Shown here: positions 31,059-31,789 of the stretch, piece after piece
Layout of the letters: each line of letters opens with the position of its first letter
How positions within the stretch are numbered: the first letter of the stretch is position 1
DNA from: a virus
Virus record (IMG/VR): IMGVR_UViG_3300020118_000203
Span: 1 to 31,789 of that record
Reading direction: 5' to 3' (one strand)
DNA length: 31,789 nt
Notes under the pieces: model-generated
What the model was told of the DNA's origin: nothing
The model's database searches: none
What the model saw: the letters and a program-made list of their open reading frames with translations, nothing else
Made by a program: the position numbers and the translations under genes

Positions 31059-31479
31059 GGTATGGCTCGATCTCTTTGTTGGCTAACTCACGCGCAGCAT
31101 GCTTCGGGATCCCCATGAGGATCGAGCGAATGCCTGAGAGCACAGGTTCGACGGCGTCGACGGCGTCGTCGACGGATATGACGGATCCACGTTCTTTGAG
31201 CAGGCGGATCTCGAGCATGTCGGCCTGATACTGGGCCTTGCGCTCCTCAGAGCGCTGGATCGATTGGCCCTCTTTCCTACTTTCCTCGGCCATGTCGTGG
31301 TAATACTTGACGAGCCAGCGGGCGCATGCCCTGAAATCGTACTTACCCCGGGCGAGGCGAGGGAAGCCCTTCTCCTTGGCGAGCCGGTTGAACCAGCGCT
31401 TGGAGGTGATAACATCCTTGAAAAACTCGGTGAGGAAGTCGAGTGAGACGACGTCACGCTTCCGGGTCCTTTTTTTCAT
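30847..31479 (-). CDS. Small terminase subunit, Nu1-type
   Basis: The 210-residue protein starts at ATG 31479, preceded by AGGATGA. Residues about 10-60 form a winged-helix-like part (FFKDVITSKRWFNRLAKEKGFPRLARGKYDF, in pieces) followed by YYHDMAEESRKEGQSIQRSEERKAQYQADMLEIRLL coiled-coil helices, the usual layout of a Nu1-like DNA-recognition subunit. The last ~70 residues (SVPDRIGRTRKL...) are basic, low-complexity and lie in the frame that overlaps the large terminase start, so they may be a tail that touches the ATPase or merely a run-through of the frame. Confidence 0.75.
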   Translation of the reverse strand: MKKRTRKRDVVSLDFLTEFFKDVITSKRWFNRLAKEKGFPRLARGKYDFRACARWLVKYYHDMAEESRKEGQSIQRSEERKAQYQADMLEIRLLKERGSVISVDDAVDAVEPVLSGIRSILMGIPKHAARELANKEIEPYLVNFIRKCLEELSSVPDRIGRTRKLPIAARPVDRDLQAAAAPDGKPVGGPLPDALARGKRGKRPVGDKQG

Positions 31480-31515
31480 TCATCCTGGTGGGCGAGGATT
31501 GAAAGAGAGCTACGG

Positions 31516-31789
31516 TCAGCCTTTTGCGCTGGCACCATTCGAAGCTGAATCGATCGATTGCAAATGTGTGATGATGTCACGCAGCTTTTGCGCACGATCG
31601 AGGAGCTGGCGCTCTTCGCGCTTCAATTCCAGGATTGCAGTTTCGAGCCCACCCCCCCCACTACTGATGCGGCCTTGTGGGATCCATTCTTCCGCGGACC
31701 GGGATGAGCAGCGGATTTTGACTTGCCGTTGCCGTGCTTTTTCATCTGGATCCGCATATAGCTGATCGTCGCAGGTTTGACTCGGCCAT
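31516..31789 (-). CDS. Coiled-coil protein, cut by right edge, frame broken at G-run
   Basis: The frame ending at TGA 31518-31516 is open to the edge. Its last 45 residues look coding (ETAILELKREERQLLDRAQKLRDIITH, a coiled coil). Upstream of a run of eight G (31669-31662, minus) another frame looks better: VKPATISYMRIQMKKHGNGKSKS and AAHPGPRKNGSHKAAS. One extra G, a -1 slip at GGGGGGG, or transcript slippage would join the two. It precedes the small terminase gene, so it may be a packaging or DNA-binding accessory. The product is not recognised. Confidence 0.5.
   Translation of the reverse strand, partial: WPSQTCDDQLYADPDEKARQRQVKIRCSSRSAEEWIPQGRISSGGGGLETAILELKREERQLLDRAQKLRDIITHLQSIDSASNGASAKG

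Noticed and set aside
1-31789. CRISPR array, insertion sequence or rRNA
   Set aside because: No regularly spaced repeat array, transposase or rRNA-like stretch was found on either strand.

Overview
The window is about 32 kb of a temperate tailed phage (Caudoviricetes, siphovirus-type, lambda-like gene order). No host gene is visible. A cut gene lies at each edge. The host is probably Gram-negative: there is a lipobox protein, several Sec leaders ending A-x-A before Gln, and a holin plus transglycosylase lysis cassette. Shine-Dalgarno sites are strong and genes are chained by ATGA or TTGA stop/start overlaps. Mature proteins starting with Gln after AxA, and the Asp/Thr-rich exported proteins, recall the Bacteroidota/Chlorobiota/Ignavibacteria group, but this is only a guess.

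Layout. Bases 1-1543 (minus) are the start of a leftward early operon: a Cro/repressor-like HTH gene, a CII-like regulator, an excisionase-like HTH protein and two small Cys-containing proteins, the last cut by the left edge. Bases 1544-1640 are the divergent control region, with a near-consensus leftward promoter and two copies of an operator-like sequence. Bases 1636-4493 (plus) are the lysogeny operon: XRE repressor, a lipoprotein with a C-terminal PDZ domain, tyrosine integrase and two unknown cargo genes. Bases 4536-5155 (minus) hold a DUF2513-type and a DUF6527-type gene. Bases 5147-5377 are an intact attP: the 3' half of a tRNA-Leu(CAG) gene flanked on each side by a pair of TGTGCCCA(T) direct repeats 11 bp apart. 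Phage sequence on both sides of the core indicates a free (circular or virion) genome rather than an integrated prophage.

From 5511 to the right edge everything is on the minus strand and reads, in transcription order (right to left), as a late operon: partial gene, small terminase, large terminase (GpA family), small linker protein, head-completion-like protein, lambda-type portal, fused prohead protease/major capsid protein, small head protein, exported protein, head-tail joining-like protein, tail terminator-like protein, a 55-aa protein, major tail protein, tail chaperones G and G-T joined by a -1 frameshift, tape measure protein, tail-tip protein with a LamG-like end, discoidin-like protein, four fibre/tip proteins with Sec leaders, a run of small membrane proteins including an MscS-like one and a GTA-type holin, and a lytic transglycosylase endolysin. 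Intrinsic terminators follow the major capsid and the major tail protein genes.

The most unusual points are five structural-region proteins with Sec signal peptides, the PDZ lipoprotein inside the lysogeny operon, the MscS-like protein in the lysis cassette, a repeat-expanded tape measure protein, the clean attP architecture, and a G-run at the right edge that splits one gene into two frames.
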